A stretch of DNA of 64,000 nt, taken from positions 1-64,000 of the forward strand of contig NZ_JAJNMU010000037.1 in the NCBI RefSeq assembly GCF_022458865.1, read 5' to 3'. Each line of letters begins with the position of its first letter. The stretch's first letter is position 1. This document shows, one piece after another, positions 44,436 through 54,295 of this stretch. This stretch comes from Paenibacillus periandrae (lineage in GTDB: Bacteria > Bacillota > Bacilli > Paenibacillales > NBRC-103111). The notes under the pieces were generated by a model that was given only the letters and a program-made list of their open reading frames with translations, was not told where the DNA came from and did no database searches. Position numbers and translations under genes: made by a program.

Positions 44436-45506
44436 TCACTCTTCCCATGGAACAGCAAGCATGAAGAGGCTGTCGCCCAAAACGGTTTGGGCGATCGACC
44501 GTATGGAGAAAACGATGCCGCTGTCGCCGAATACGGCGACTTCCGGCTCCCGCCATGGTGTATCAGGAAAGTGGATCGCTCCTGCAGGTTGTCCCGCGCT
44601 CACCCGATCACCAAGCTCGACATAGGGCTCGAAAACACCGGAAGCAGCCGCATATACATACTTTCGGGTGGGAAGACGGGTATAGAGCTGCGACAGCGGA
44701 GGCGCCGGAACATCGGTGAGCGGCTTGCGTACGACGCCGATGTCGAACAGGATTCGGGCCAAGCCTTGTTCGGCGAGGCGCAATGCTTCAACCGAAACAC
44801 GCCCGGCACCGCCGAGCTCGGTGGACATGTGGGTGACTCCGGCTCGCACGCAGGCGCCGTACATCTTCTGGTCGTTGCCCAGAAGCCCTTTATTCACAAC
44901 ACTCATCGGCATGCCGAATATGTTCAGAAAATGAAGCGACCGCTCGAACTTGGCGCGATCCGAACAATAATAAACATGCGCGGAAGGCAGAAAATCGTCA
45001 GAGGCGCCCCCGGAATGAAACTCAAACACATGATCGACCTTGGGCAGAAGAACGCTTTCGACAAAATGAGCGATCTTCGAGGTCGGGGACCCGTCAGGGT
45101 TGCCGGGGAACAGCCGATTCAGGTTGCCGCCATCGAGCGGCGAGACGCGCCGGCCGGCGTAAGCCGCCGGGGCGTTGACAGCTGGCAGGATGATGATTTG
45201 CCCTTGCACGTCTTCCGCACGAAGCCTGCGCAATAGTTTCATCAGCATGACCTGGCCTTCGTATTCGTCCCCATGATTGCCTGCCGTCAGGAGAACGCGA
45301 GGGCCGACACCGTTTTTTACAACGGCGACGGGGATCGGAATCCAATAAGCTCCGTGTTCGTGCGTAGAATGAGGCAACCGGAAATAGCCAAACGTTTTGC
45401 CTTCTGCGTCGAGATCGATATCCGTCCAAATCCGGGATGCTCCTCCCGGATATTCTTCCGTCGAAGCCGCGGATCGGCCCGTTTTCAATTCATAGGAATG
45501 CGTCAT
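44436..45506 (-). CDS. AstE/AspA (M14) family deacylase
   Basis: About 356 residues of the succinylglutamate desuccinylase/aspartoacylase family. Zinc ligands: LLTAGNHGDEYEGQVMLMK (HxxE) and VFEFHSGGASDD (His). NLNRLFPGNPDGSPT carries the substrate-binding Arg, and STELGGAG the likely catalytic Glu. These enzymes remove an acyl group from an N-acyl amino acid or related compound. The ATG at 45506 follows AGAGGAAG. It is encoded directly behind the Ugp-type importer, which suggests an imported acylated substrate. Confidence 0.88.
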   Translation of the reverse strand: MTHSYELKTGRSAASTEEYPGGASRIWTDIDLDAEGKTFGYFRLPHSTHEHGAYWIPIPVAVVKNGVGPRVLLTAGNHGDEYEGQVMLMKLLRRLRAEDVQGQIIILPAVNAPAAYAGRRVSPLDGGNLNRLFPGNPDGSPTSKIAHFVESVLLPKVDHVFEFHSGGASDDFLPSAHVYYCSDRAKFERSLHFLNIFGMPMSVVNKGLLGNDQKMYGACVRAGVTHMSTELGGAGRVSVEALRLAEQGLARILFDIGVVRKPLTDVPAPPLSQLYTRLPTRKYVYAAASGVFEPYVELGDRVSAGQPAGAIHFPDTPWREPEVAVFGDSGIVFSIRSIAQTVLGDSLFMLAVPWEE

Positions 45507-45534
45507 TTGCAAATTCTTCCTCTCTGGACGTCGT

Positions 45535-46374
45535 CTATTTAATTCCAAAATATACAAAGGCGTTAATGATATGCTTGCGGGCGATCAGGAAAACGATAAG
45601 AATTGGAATAACCAGCATCATATTGCCTGCCATCAAAACATTCCAGCTAACCGAACCTTCAGCTTCGCGGATAGCAGCAACCCCGACAGGCAGCGTTCGA
45701 GTTGCGGCAGAGTTGGTCATCACAAGCGGCCAAAAATAGTCGTTCCAGTGCGAGATAAAGCTAAGTAAAGCAAACGTTGCTAATGTCGGCTTCGCCATCG
45801 GGACCATGATTTTGCGAATAACCTTCCATTCACTCGCATAGTCTAATCGGGCCGCCTCCAGCAATTCTTCGGGAACTTGCTTAAATGCTTGCCTCAGCAT
45901 AAATATACCAAGCGCGCTTGATGCAAAAGGTAATATTAGAGCGAATAAAGTATTCACCATCCCCCAATCGCTGAATAACAGATAGACCGGAAGAAAAATC
46001 AATTGGGTTGGGATCATCAACGTGACTAATGTAAGGGCAAACAGAAGATTGCTACCTTGAAACCGGTATCGGGCGAACGCATAAGCTGCGGGAATAATCG
46101 TGAGAAATTGCAGCAGCAATATGCATACTGATACGATTATGCTATTTAGGATATATTGCAGAAACGGACCTGATTGCCATGCCTTCGCATAATTTTCCCA
46201 CATCATCTTGTCCGGCAGCCATTTTGGCGGAAATACGAGGGTTTCGGGTAAGCTCTTGAACGATGTGGAGGCCATCCATAGAAACGGTATCGCGAACACG
46301 GCGCATATCAAGAGACCTGCAGAAAGCCTCGGGATACTTCTCACATATTGACGGATCTTCAGCAAAGCTATCAC
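45535..46374 (-). CDS. ABC transporter permease, UgpE/MalG type
   Basis: About 279 residues, six membrane helices. EAA loop: ELLEAARLDYASEWKVIRKI; C-terminal ARKHIINAFVYFGIK is typical of the carbohydrate-uptake CUT1 permeases. The start is GTG at 46374, directly after the stop of the partner permease; a TTG four codons later is possible. It forms a heterodimer with the UgpA-type permease. Confidence 0.93.
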   Translation of the reverse strand: MIALLKIRQYVRSIPRLSAGLLICAVFAIPFLWMASTSFKSLPETLVFPPKWLPDKMMWENYAKAWQSGPFLQYILNSIIVSVCILLLQFLTIIPAAYAFARYRFQGSNLLFALTLVTLMIPTQLIFLPVYLLFSDWGMVNTLFALILPFASSALGIFMLRQAFKQVPEELLEAARLDYASEWKVIRKIMVPMAKPTLATFALLSFISHWNDYFWPLVMTNSAATRTLPVGVAAIREAEGSVSWNVLMAGNMMLVIPILIVFLIARKHIINAFVYFGIK

Positions 46375-47244
46375 CTACCTGTAATGGACTCGTTTTTCCA
46401 AAAACTTAAAATGTAACAGCGTGAGAACAGAAATAATGACCAGCAGTACGACACCGGCTGCGGAAGCATACCCGATCTTAAAATATTTAAAACCATTTTC
46501 GTAAATATAAAAAACGAGCGTGTTGGTCGAATTGACCGGTCCTCCTTGCGTCATAATGGATATCGTCTCAAATACCTGAAACGAATTGATGGTTCCGATA
46601 ATCATCAAAAAAAACAGCGTCGGGGACAGCATTGGCATTGTAATTTTGTAAAAGGATCTCCATAACGGAGTTTTATCCAAGTCGGCCGCCTCGTAAATCT
46701 CCTTAGGGATGCTTTGCAAACCAGCCAGCAATATTAAAGAATAAAAACCGACTTGCTTCCAAACCCCTACTAGGATAAGCGAAAATAAGGAAGTGTGCGA
46801 GTCCCTTAACCACTGAAGTGCGGGCAGCCCTACAGATTCTAAAATTCCGTTTAATAGCCCGTATTGCGGATCCATGAGCCACATCCAAAGAATAGCTACA
46901 GATACCATAGAGATAATATGCGGACTAAAAACCGTCCCTTGAAGAATCCCGGAAAAGACGCCGGGCTTGTTCATCCATAACGCTAATAGAAGGGCCAGAC
47001 ACATGTTTAAAGCGATGGTAGAGAAGGTATAAATGAAAGAGTTGCTCAATACCTGCAAAAATAGCTCGTCTTGCAGCAAATCGATAAAGTTTTGCAGCCC
47101 GACAAACGGTTTCGTCGCACTCAAAAAATCCCACTGGGTTGAGCTTAAATAAACCATATAAACGATAGGATAGATGTAAAATGCGATAAAGATGACGATA
47201 GCCGGAACAATCATGAGATAGGGGTATATTCTTTTCCCAAACAT
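46375..47244 (-). CDS. ABC transporter permease, UgpA/MalF type
   Basis: 289 residues, six membrane helices (YLMIVPAIVIFIAFYIYPIV first). EAA loop: EIYEAADLDKTPLWRSFYKI. The ATG at 47244 follows AAGGGGGTAGTGG and overlaps the end region of the ATPase gene. It is part of a complete CUT1 importer with the ATPase at 47252 and lipoprotein at 48333. Confidence 0.93.
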   Translation of the reverse strand: MFGKRIYPYLMIVPAIVIFIAFYIYPIVYMVYLSSTQWDFLSATKPFVGLQNFIDLLQDELFLQVLSNSFIYTFSTIALNMCLALLLALWMNKPGVFSGILQGTVFSPHIISMVSVAILWMWLMDPQYGLLNGILESVGLPALQWLRDSHTSLFSLILVGVWKQVGFYSLILLAGLQSIPKEIYEAADLDKTPLWRSFYKITMPMLSPTLFFLMIIGTINSFQVFETISIMTQGGPVNSTNTLVFYIYENGFKYFKIGYASAAGVVLLVIISVLTLLHFKFLEKRVHYR

Positions 47245-47251
47245 TTTGCCA

Positions 47252-48319
47252 CTACCCCCTTACAGGCTCGTCCAAAGCGTGAACATCGCCCATTCTTTCC
47301 ATTTTCCGCCCCTGCTCATCAAAGAAATGGAGGTCGCTAAGAGCGACAAACAGCTGGACCACAGATGAAGTATGCCTCGGCTTCAGAAAATCTCTGACGA
47401 AGATCAGCCCGAACTCAGTCTGAACTTGATATACCGTTTCCGCTCCGAAAACTTGCCGTGTGACGATCACTCCGTCGATGTGCACACCATCCGCTAACTC
47501 GCTCGATAATGCCACTTTCTCCGGTCTAAAGCCTACGTAAACGGCTGATTCATGCGGGTTGACAGGAAGAAGCCCGGCAATCCGGCTCTTTTCGATCATA
47601 TTCATAGGCGGGGTGCCGATAAACTGGGCCGTAAATGCATTTTCCGGTTCGTCGTACACTTGTAACGGATTGCCTTGTTGCATAATTTCACCATGGTTCA
47701 TCACAACAATATCCTCGCCCATCGACATGGCTTCCAACTGATCATGAGTTACGTAAACGAAAGTGGTGCCCAGCTTTTTGTGAAGCTCTACCAACTCCGT
47801 TCGCATGTGCATACGAAGCTTTGCGTCAAGATTCGATAAAGGTTCGTCCATGAGAAACACCTTTGGCTTTTTGATCATTGCCCGGGCCAGAGCAACCCGT
47901 TGCCGCTGTCCGCCGGAGAGAGTGTTAGGCTTTTTGTTCAAATAATCCTGCAAACCTACGGTCTCTACGATCTCCTCCACCAATTGTTGCCGTTCCCGCT
48001 TCGGAACTTTTTTGTTGATCAAACCAAACTCAATATTTTCCCGGACAGTCATGGTCGGATAGAGGGCGTAGTTTTGAAAGACCATGGCCACGTCCCGCTC
48101 ACCAGGCGGGACGTGGTTCACACACCGATCTCCGATCCATAGCTCTCCGTTATCCGGTTTTTCCAAACCGGCAATCATGCGCAACGTTGTCGTTTTACCA
48201 CAACCGGAAGGGCCGAGCAGTACGGTAAAAGAGCCGTCCCTGATCGTCAAATTCAGATTTTCGATAATCGTTCTTTTTTCAAATTGTTTGTTGATGCGCT
48301 TCAATACGATTTCGGCCAA
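47252..48319 (-). CDS. ugpC: ABC transporter ATP-binding protein, UgpC/MsmX type
   Basis: 355 residues. Walker A GPSGCGKTT, signature LSGGQRQRVALARAM, Walker B VFLMDEPLSNLD, switch His in VYVTHDQLEAM, and a C-terminal OB-like regulatory domain (VGFRPEKVALSS). It energises the adjacent CUT1 importer and could also serve the LplB/YtcP transporter at 11-17 kb, which lacks its own ATPase. The start is TTG behind AAGGAGGAG. Confidence 0.93.
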   Translation of the reverse strand: MAEIVLKRINKQFEKRTIIENLNLTIRDGSFTVLLGPSGCGKTTTLRMIAGLEKPDNGELWIGDRCVNHVPPGERDVAMVFQNYALYPTMTVRENIEFGLINKKVPKRERQQLVEEIVETVGLQDYLNKKPNTLSGGQRQRVALARAMIKKPKVFLMDEPLSNLDAKLRMHMRTELVELHKKLGTTFVYVTHDQLEAMSMGEDIVVMNHGEIMQQGNPLQVYDEPENAFTAQFIGTPPMNMIEKSRIAGLLPVNPHESAVYVGFRPEKVALSSELADGVHIDGVIVTRQVFGAETVYQVQTEFGLIFVRDFLKPRHTSSVVQLFVALSDLHFFDEQGRKMERMGDVHALDEPVRG

Positions 48320-48332
48320 GTGAATCTCCTCC

Positions 48333-49640
48333 TTACTTTTTCAGTATAGCGTTCGATTTCTTGGCTGCCTCATCTAGTGCAGCCTTGGGCGTATAGGAAG
48401 GATCCTGCAGCGCTTTTTGAATTTCTGTATTTACAATTTTACCGATTTCATAGTAGGCCAACTCCATAGGCCGCGGTGATGCTAATTCCATTTGATCGGA
48501 AGCAACCTTGAACAGATGATTCTTTTTAAACACGTCCTGCATCTCCTGGCTGTTAATCGCGGAATGACGAGTCGGCTGATAACCTGTTATGATGCTCGAA
48601 GTAACGGTTTGTTTCGTATCGGTCATCCATTTCATAAATTTCCAAGCCGCTTCCTGTTTGTCTTGCGGCAAATGAGCAAGCATGGCAATATTGCTGCCGA
48701 GCGAGGTAGAGCCTTGACTCACTTTAGCCGGCATTAAAGTTGCACCAAGCTCAGCTCCCGCTTGTTGAAAAGCATCCGTCAATGTCGTGATCCAGGAGGA
48801 GGATTGAATAAACATGGCTGCCCGCTGGTTCATAAAGTTTTGCTTCACGATGTCAGCCGAATTTTCAGCATACGGCAGATCGGCAACTTTATCCCTGTTC
48901 AACTTCATCCAGAATTCAAGAGCCGCAACTCCTTCGGGAGAGTTAAACGACACTTGCTTACCATCGTCTGAAAGCATGCTTCCGCCTGCTTCTTTCACAA
49001 AAGATTCAAATCTTGTATAATCAACCACTGCGGTTATTCCGCTGCGCTTGCCCGGAACGTTTAGCTTATGAGCATATTCGGATAGCTCGTCCCAAGTTTT
49101 TGGCCCTGCCGGATCGAGCCCCGCTTCTTTAAGCATCGTAGCGTTAAAGTACAGCATATTGGTACTGCGTAAATAAGGGAACGAATAAAACTTGTTATTC
49201 ACATAAGAATTTCCGAGCATGACGGGTACAAAATCGTTTAGATCTACTTTATCTTTTTGTATAAAGCCCGTCAGATCCTGTAGTATTCCGGATTTGGCAA
49301 ACGGGCCGGTCGCCAGATTTTCGATTACAGTTACGTCCGGAGCGTTTTTGGCGACAACCGCAGCTTGCAACTTCGCCTGCAGCGCGTTGTAGTCGGCTCC
49401 TTGAAACTGAGCCGTCACTTTGACCTCATTTTGCTCGGCGTTAAACTGTTTGACCAATTCTTCGCTTGCCTTGCCGAGGTTTCCGCCGTACGCATACCAG
49501 AACGTGATTTCAACCGGTTTTTTCGATGATGTACTCCCGGCCGTTTGCGAAGCGTCTTTTTGCTGCTCAACATTGCCTTGGCAAGCTGTGAAAAATACCA
49601 ACGATAAAATAAGAGAAGTAATTGCCGCCATTTTTTTCAT
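48333..49640 (-). CDS. Lipoprotein solute-binding protein, UgpB type
   Basis: About 435 residues. Signal peptide and lipobox LVFFTAC give a lipid-anchored extracellular protein. Family 1 marks: EITFWYAYGGNLGKASEELV, FRSTNMLYFN-like loop (YLRSTNMLYFNATMLKEAGL), WDELSEYAHKL. The start was set at ATG 49640, behind AAGGAGGAATGACA. Its 3' end is copied twice downstream as fragments at 55.3 and 58.4 kb, evidence of past tandem duplication. It delivers the substrate to the importer. Confidence 0.93.
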   Translation of the reverse strand: MKKMAAITSLILSLVFFTACQGNVEQQKDASQTAGSTSSKKPVEITFWYAYGGNLGKASEELVKQFNAEQNEVKVTAQFQGADYNALQAKLQAAVVAKNAPDVTVIENLATGPFAKSGILQDLTGFIQKDKVDLNDFVPVMLGNSYVNNKFYSFPYLRSTNMLYFNATMLKEAGLDPAGPKTWDELSEYAHKLNVPGKRSGITAVVDYTRFESFVKEAGGSMLSDDGKQVSFNSPEGVAALEFWMKLNRDKVADLPYAENSADIVKQNFMNQRAAMFIQSSSWITTLTDAFQQAGAELGATLMPAKVSQGSTSLGSNIAMLAHLPQDKQEAAWKFMKWMTDTKQTVTSSIITGYQPTRHSAINSQEMQDVFKKNHLFKVASDQMELASPRPMELAYYEIGKIVNTEIQKALQDPSYTPKAALDEAAKKSNAILKK

Positions 49641-49654
49641 ATTGTCATTCCTCC

Positions 49655-50395
49655 TTAGATTCGATACTCCGCACCTGGTACAGCAAGATCCACGGTTCCC
49701 AGAAAAACTTTGCAAGCATTTTGTCTGTTTTGTTCATTGACATCCATGTCGTCTCTCAGATGGGTCAAAACGAGTCTCCCCACATTGGCCTCCGCAGCAA
49801 TGGTTCCTGCCTGTTCTCCCGTCATATGACCGGGAAGAGGGTCAAGGAAGGTTGCCTCGCACAACAAAAGATCCGCCCCTTGCGCAAATTGGCTGAATTC
49901 CGGAAAATATTCCGAATCCGCTGAATAAACGATCGTTTTGTTGCCGTTCGTTATACGCGGTGCATAACAGGTCATGGAATGGATCGTTTCTTGGAAGGTC
50001 ATGTGCAATCCTTTGACGACGAGCTCATCCTTAACCCCATACTCGATGATTTCGAACGCTTTGCTAAATCGGTTATCTCCCTCGAATAACACATTGGAAA
50101 TTTCCGTCAATATGCTCCGGCCATTAAAATCCGGGACAAATAGCTTGATTCTGAGCGAATGTTTGGATAACGTATTGGCCAGTGGAAATAAATCCATATA
50201 ATGGTCATGATGCATGTGCGAAATCACAATAGCGTCCAGATGCGGCAATACGTTCATGGATTGCAATAGGGGCAATGTTCCTGCACCGCAATCGAGCAAA
50301 CATGTTGTATGTTGATCACTTACCAAATAAGAAGGAGCCGCCCCTGCCGCATCTAATGGAGCTAACACCCAAGGTCCCAAGATCTGTAAACGCAT
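49655..50395 (-). CDS. Metallo-beta-lactamase-fold hydrolase
   Basis: 246 residues. The metal site is SHMHHDHYMD (HxHxDH), with further ligands in ETIHSMTCYA, VYSADSEY and LTHLRDD. It is similar to RNase Z/phosphodiesterase-like members (PhnP or YycJ types). The start has GGGAGAG upstream and the gene lies 14 bases before the binding-protein gene. In a catabolic operon it may open a lactone or cut a phosphodiester. An N-terminal copy of it is found at 55.7 kb. Confidence 0.88.
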   Translation of the reverse strand: MRLQILGPWVLAPLDAAGAAPSYLVSDQHTTCLLDCGAGTLPLLQSMNVLPHLDAIVISHMHHDHYMDLFPLANTLSKHSLRIKLFVPDFNGRSILTEISNVLFEGDNRFSKAFEIIEYGVKDELVVKGLHMTFQETIHSMTCYAPRITNGNKTIVYSADSEYFPEFSQFAQGADLLLCEATFLDPLPGHMTGEQAGTIAAEANVGRLVLTHLRDDMDVNEQNRQNACKVFLGTVDLAVPGAEYRI

Positions 50396-50470
50396 TTATT
50401 ACTCTCTCCCTATTTTCCCGCGATAATTCATTTCAAAAATGACTTCCCCGTCAACCAATGAGGTATGGAA

Positions 50471-51432
50471 TTAGCTATTTACCACATTGACAGGGTTTCC
50501 ACTAAGGAAGGCTTCAAGATTATCTACTGCGATATTCATAAGACGTGCTCTTGATTCTTTTGGAGCCCACGCAATATGAGGCGTGATCAGGCAGTTTATT
50601 GCTGTAAGCAGTGGATTATCGGACTTGATTGGTTCTGTTGATACCACATCCAAACCGGCTCCCGCCACTTTTCCACTGTTTAGTGCATCGGCAAGATCCT
50701 CCTCGACAACAAGTGGTCTTCTGGAGGTGTTGATAATCATAACTCCAGTTTTCATTTTTGCTATGGTATCTTTATTGATGATACCTTTTGTATTTTCAAA
50801 AAGCGGACAATGCAGGCTAATTACATCAGAGACTGCCAGAAGCTCATCAAGTGTTGCGTATTTCAAATTTTCATTTTCCAAAGCCTTATTCTGGCGGCCA
50901 CCGTAAGCCAGAACTTTCATTCCAAATGCCTGCGCAATTCTTGCAGTCCCCTGGCCGATCCTTCCGAATCCAATAATACCCATAGTCTTGCCTGCAAGTT
51001 CAATCAGCGGATAATTCCAGAAGCACCAATCCTGATTGTTTGTCCAATCGCCTCTTCTAACAGCATCGCTGTGCGCGCCGACGTGATGGCATATTTCAAG
51101 TAACAGCGCGAATGCTAAAATTGTGAAACCGCATCCGTTCCGTATGTTGGAACGTTTGTTACTTTAACGCCAGCTTCCTTTGCTGCATCAACATCCACTA
51201 CGTTATAGCCTGTAGACAGAAGGCCTACATACTTTATACCGGGCAGCTTTAAAAAAATTTCTTTGGTTAATGGAGTCTTGTTCGAAAATACAATTTCCGC
51301 ATCTTCTATTCTCTCAATTATCTTTTCTGCAGGCGTACGATCATAAATCTTTAATTCACCGATTTTCTCCAGCCTATCCCAGGTAGGGTCTCCGGGGTTC
51401 AAAGTATACCCATCTAAAACAACAATTTTCAT
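50471..51432 (-). pseudogene. D-2-hydroxyacid dehydrogenase, frameshifted in a T-run
   Basis: The two frames make one protein of about 320 residues. Frame one (51115-51432) gives MKIVVLDGYTLNPGDPTWDR and KYVGLLSTGYNVVDVDAAKE. Frame two continues FALLLEICHHVGAHSDAVRR, then GIIGFGRIGQG (NAD-binding), NTSRRPLVVEEDLADAL and ITPHIAWAPKE (catalytic His). One base is missing in the T4/A4 run at 51117-51120. If real, the operon lacks this oxidation step; if an error, the enzyme is an ordinary hydroxypyruvate-reductase-like protein. Confidence 0.85.
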
Positions 51433-51475
51433 TATGATCTTCTCCTCCCCCCTAAATTAAATAAATTCTATTAAT

Positions 51476-52387
51476 TTACACTCGTGCCCACGCTTCGTTC
51501 AGAGTCCTTTTGGCATTTGCTATAACTAGCTCAGAATCTTCATTTCCCCAGGGTTTAACTTCAAAACTTACGATTGGAGGATTCTCAGTGTTAAGAAAGC
51601 CGATGCTCAATAACACTCTCAAGTACTCTGTAAGCTCTTTTACATCATTTTCTCCGTTAGGAAATCCGAATCTCGGATGCGTATCCCCATATGCTTCACA
51701 GCTGGGATCCTTAATTACTGTATTTCCCATATGAGCATGCACCAGGTAGTCCTTAATAGGTAATATGGACTCTTCACAAGTCTCCCTAATCATTGGAATG
51801 TGGCTCAAATCCACCATTAAACCGAAATTATCATATTCTGCTGTTACATCTTCTGCAAATCTTTTTGCCAGATGTGCAGGACCAATGATGCTTTTCTTAT
51901 CGATATCATAATCAAAAATTTCAAGTACTACTCTCATGTTGCCCTTTGATTTTGCATATTCACAAAGCTCTTTTGTTGATGCCAGCAGGGCCTGATAGGA
52001 TTGTTCCTTAGTTGCCTCTTCATATTTCCCACTTAAGAAAGCAAATCCCTCTGCTCCTATTTCATAAGCTTCATCAATTCCGTCTTTTAGTGTGCCAACA
52101 GCTTTTCTTCTTCCATCTTCATTCAGGTCGTTGATGTTCATTCCTGTTATCAATAACCTGGGTTGTGCACCATAGACTACTGTCATATGGCTGGTCTCAA
52201 CTATTTTTTTAACCTGTTTTCTTACTTCAGGGTCTTTCATCCAGGTTACTTCAATTGCACCAAAATAGTCATCACATGCTATTTTTTTTACTGTCACTAC
52301 TATAGGGCCTTCTCCCTTTATAGTTGAAGGATAAGCCATGAAGTGTACGAGACCGGGTTTAAAATACTTATGCATGGATTCATTCAT
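51476..52387 (-). CDS. Sugar phosphate isomerase/epimerase family protein
   Basis: 303 residues of the AP-endonuclease-2-like TIM barrel. Metal-ligand candidates: Glu in FGAIEVTW and VVLEIFDYD, Asp-His in LMVDLSHIPM, His in VHAHMGNTV, Glu in VSFEVKPWG. Its ATG overlaps the stop of the threonine aldolase gene by four bases (ATGA), a coupled arrangement. The gene is somewhat more AT-rich than its neighbours. It has no counterpart in the duplicated block at 55-58 kb. Confidence 0.85.
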   Translation of the reverse strand: MNESMHKYFKPGLVHFMAYPSTIKGEGPIVVTVKKIACDDYFGAIEVTWMKDPEVRKQVKKIVETSHMTVVYGAQPRLLITGMNINDLNEDGRRKAVGTLKDGIDEAYEIGAEGFAFLSGKYEEATKEQSYQALLASTKELCEYAKSKGNMRVVLEIFDYDIDKKSIIGPAHLAKRFAEDVTAEYDNFGLMVDLSHIPMIRETCEESILPIKDYLVHAHMGNTVIKDPSCEAYGDTHPRFGFPNGENDVKELTEYLRVLLSIGFLNTENPPIVSFEVKPWGNEDSELVIANAKRTLNEAWARV

Positions 52388-53433
52388 TTTGTACCTCTTC
52401 TTTCACTGCAACAGTTGATTTGATCGGCCACTGCCAGCGCCGCCTGTTCGGCATCGCCAGACGAGACGCACTGGTGAAAGACCAGTCGGACCAAATTGTC
52501 GGACTTGGCTTTGCCCAGCACACCGCGCAGTGCCAGCTCATCAAGAAATTTTTCGGACGATTGGCCGCTCTGTGAGATATCCAGCATTACAATATTCGTC
52601 TGTACCTCTCGGACCAGCTTGGCCGATGGCGCCTTGGCTTTCAAAATTTTTGCAAAAAGCTGCGCGTTTGCGTGGTCCTCTTTCAAGCGCTCCATATTGT
52701 TTTGCAATCCGTAGATGCCCGGGGCTGCGATGACACCCGCTTTATGAATAGTTCCACCCAATAGCTTTCTGATTCCTCGCACACGTTCTATCCATGTTTT
52801 TTCCCCGCAGAGCAACGATCCCATTGGTGCGCCCAGTCCCTTAAAAAGACAGAACATCACCGAATCTACATGCTGGCACAACTCTCGCGCCGATAGGCCC
52901 AGCGCCAAGCAAGCATTGAAGAGGCGTGCGCCATCCAAATGTATGTGGACAGACCGTTTGTGGGCACAAAGAGAAATCTGTTTAAGCGTCTCGGGGGGAA
53001 TACAAATGCCTCCCGCAAAATTGTGGGTATTCTCCAAACAGATCAGTGAGGGATTATTCCGCTCCATCAGCTGCCCGATGTCCTCCACATCCGGGGTGCC
53101 CTGTTGTGTCAGGCGGTAAAAAATCGGAACGCGCCTTCCAAAATCCGGATGAAAGGCAACCCGCTCACTGCGGTATACATGTATATCCGGATCAACAAGC
53201 ACATGTTCTCCTGGCGCGGTACAGGCGTATACCGCCGCTGTGTTTGCCATGGTGCCTGAGGGAAACAGTATGGCCGCTTGCTTGCCTGTGATGTTGGCGG
53301 CTAAACATTCCAGTTCCTTGACCACCTCATCGTCATTAATACCCCCTTGTAACCGGCCTAGCCTCTCTGTGATAATGTTTGCCAGCATGGTGGAGGGTAG
53401 TCGGTATGCATTGTCGCTGCGTAAATCAATCAC
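52384..53433 (-). CDS. ltaE: Low-specificity threonine aldolase-like PLP enzyme, copy 1
   Basis: About 349 residues of the beta-eliminating lyase/threonine aldolase fold. The PLP-binding segment VHIHLDGARLFNA carries the Asp, and the Schiff-base Lys is in FCLFKGLGAPMGS. It cleaves beta-hydroxy-amino acids to glycine and an aldehyde. I place the start at GTG 53433 behind AAAAAAGGAG, because copy 2 begins exactly there with ATG. Most relatives, including copy 2, have Ser before the catalytic Lys (LSKGLGAP); copy 1 has Phe. Confidence 0.88.
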   Translation of the reverse strand: MIDLRSDNAYRLPSTMLANIITERLGRLQGGINDDEVVKELECLAANITGKQAAILFPSGTMANTAAVYACTAPGEHVLVDPDIHVYRSERVAFHPDFGRRVPIFYRLTQQGTPDVEDIGQLMERNNPSLICLENTHNFAGGICIPPETLKQISLCAHKRSVHIHLDGARLFNACLALGLSARELCQHVDSVMFCLFKGLGAPMGSLLCGEKTWIERVRGIRKLLGGTIHKAGVIAAPGIYGLQNNMERLKEDHANAQLFAKILKAKAPSAKLVREVQTNIVMLDISQSGQSSEKFLDELALRGVLGKAKSDNLVRLVFHQCVSSGDAEQAALAVADQINCCSERRGTK

Positions 53434-53475
53434 TGTAAATGCTCCTTTTTTCATTAAGCAAATCTGGCCCGGACG

Positions 53476-54234
53476 TTAAACGTTTGCATTACTCAAAAAT
53501 GCCGAAGATGAATAAGAAAGCAGCGTTGTCAAATGCGTATAATAATATTTGACGCCTTGCTCCAAACGTCTTGGTGTTATTTCAAGATTTCCCGCCGTAC
53601 CCGCTATCTTCCCAGACTCTATTATTTTTGAAAAAGCGTCGTCCATAACCTTTTTTACCACAGGATGCCCGGCATCTCCGGGATGTCCGAGAGATTGAGA
53701 AAGGTCGGATGGGCCAATAAATAACACGTCAATTCCTTCAACTTTAGCGATAGAATCAAGGTTATCAACAGCTTCCTTGTCCTCAATCTGGACGCAGACC
53801 AACAGATCTTGATTAGCCCGTTGGGAATAATCGGTTAAATTGATCCCAAATCCGTAATTGGCAGAGCGTGTTCCCACGGCCAAGCTTCTGTTGCCGATCG
53901 GATAGTATTTTACAGCGTTTACGATTTCCTGAGCCTCTGCTGCAGAACTGACATGTGGCGCTTGTATCCCCATCACACCACGATCCATGTATTGCGCGAT
54001 TAGCTCCGGATCGTTTTTTTGCGGTCTGATGATGGGTGTAATGTTGCTCGCTTCGGCAGCCATTACCATGTATTCAACTGTTTCTAAATTGATGGAACCA
54101 TGCTCGCAATCAATCAGAACCCAATTGAAGCCTAATTTCCCGGCCATTTCCACAAGCTGTACGGAGGGAATCATAATAGAAACTCCTAATACTGCTTTAC
54201 CTTCTAGCAATTTTTCTTTCATAGTATTTTTCAA
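53476..54234 (-). CDS. HpcH/HpaI family aldolase
   Basis: 252 residues of the class II pyruvate-type aldolase barrel. Marks: NWVLIDCEHGSINLETVEYM (Asp, His), IIRPQKNDPELIAQYMDRGV, LLVCVQIEDKEAVDNLDSIA (metal Glu) and VLFIGPSDLSQSLG (metal Asp). It cleaves a 2-keto-3-deoxy or 4-hydroxy-2-oxo acid to pyruvate and an aldehyde. The start is TTG behind AAGGAGGTAA. It is the first gene of the long operon, next to the divergent LysR gene. Confidence 0.92.
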   Translation of the reverse strand: MKNTMKEKLLEGKAVLGVSIMIPSVQLVEMAGKLGFNWVLIDCEHGSINLETVEYMVMAAEASNITPIIRPQKNDPELIAQYMDRGVMGIQAPHVSSAAEAQEIVNAVKYYPIGNRSLAVGTRSANYGFGINLTDYSQRANQDLLVCVQIEDKEAVDNLDSIAKVEGIDVLFIGPSDLSQSLGHPGDAGHPVVKKVMDDAFSKIIESGKIAGTAGNLEITPRRLEQGVKYYYTHLTTLLSYSSSAFLSNANV

Positions 54235-54295
54235 GTCAGTTTACCTCCTTAAAATATCGCTTCTAGCTCCTACTATTTCATGATAGAACGATGCA

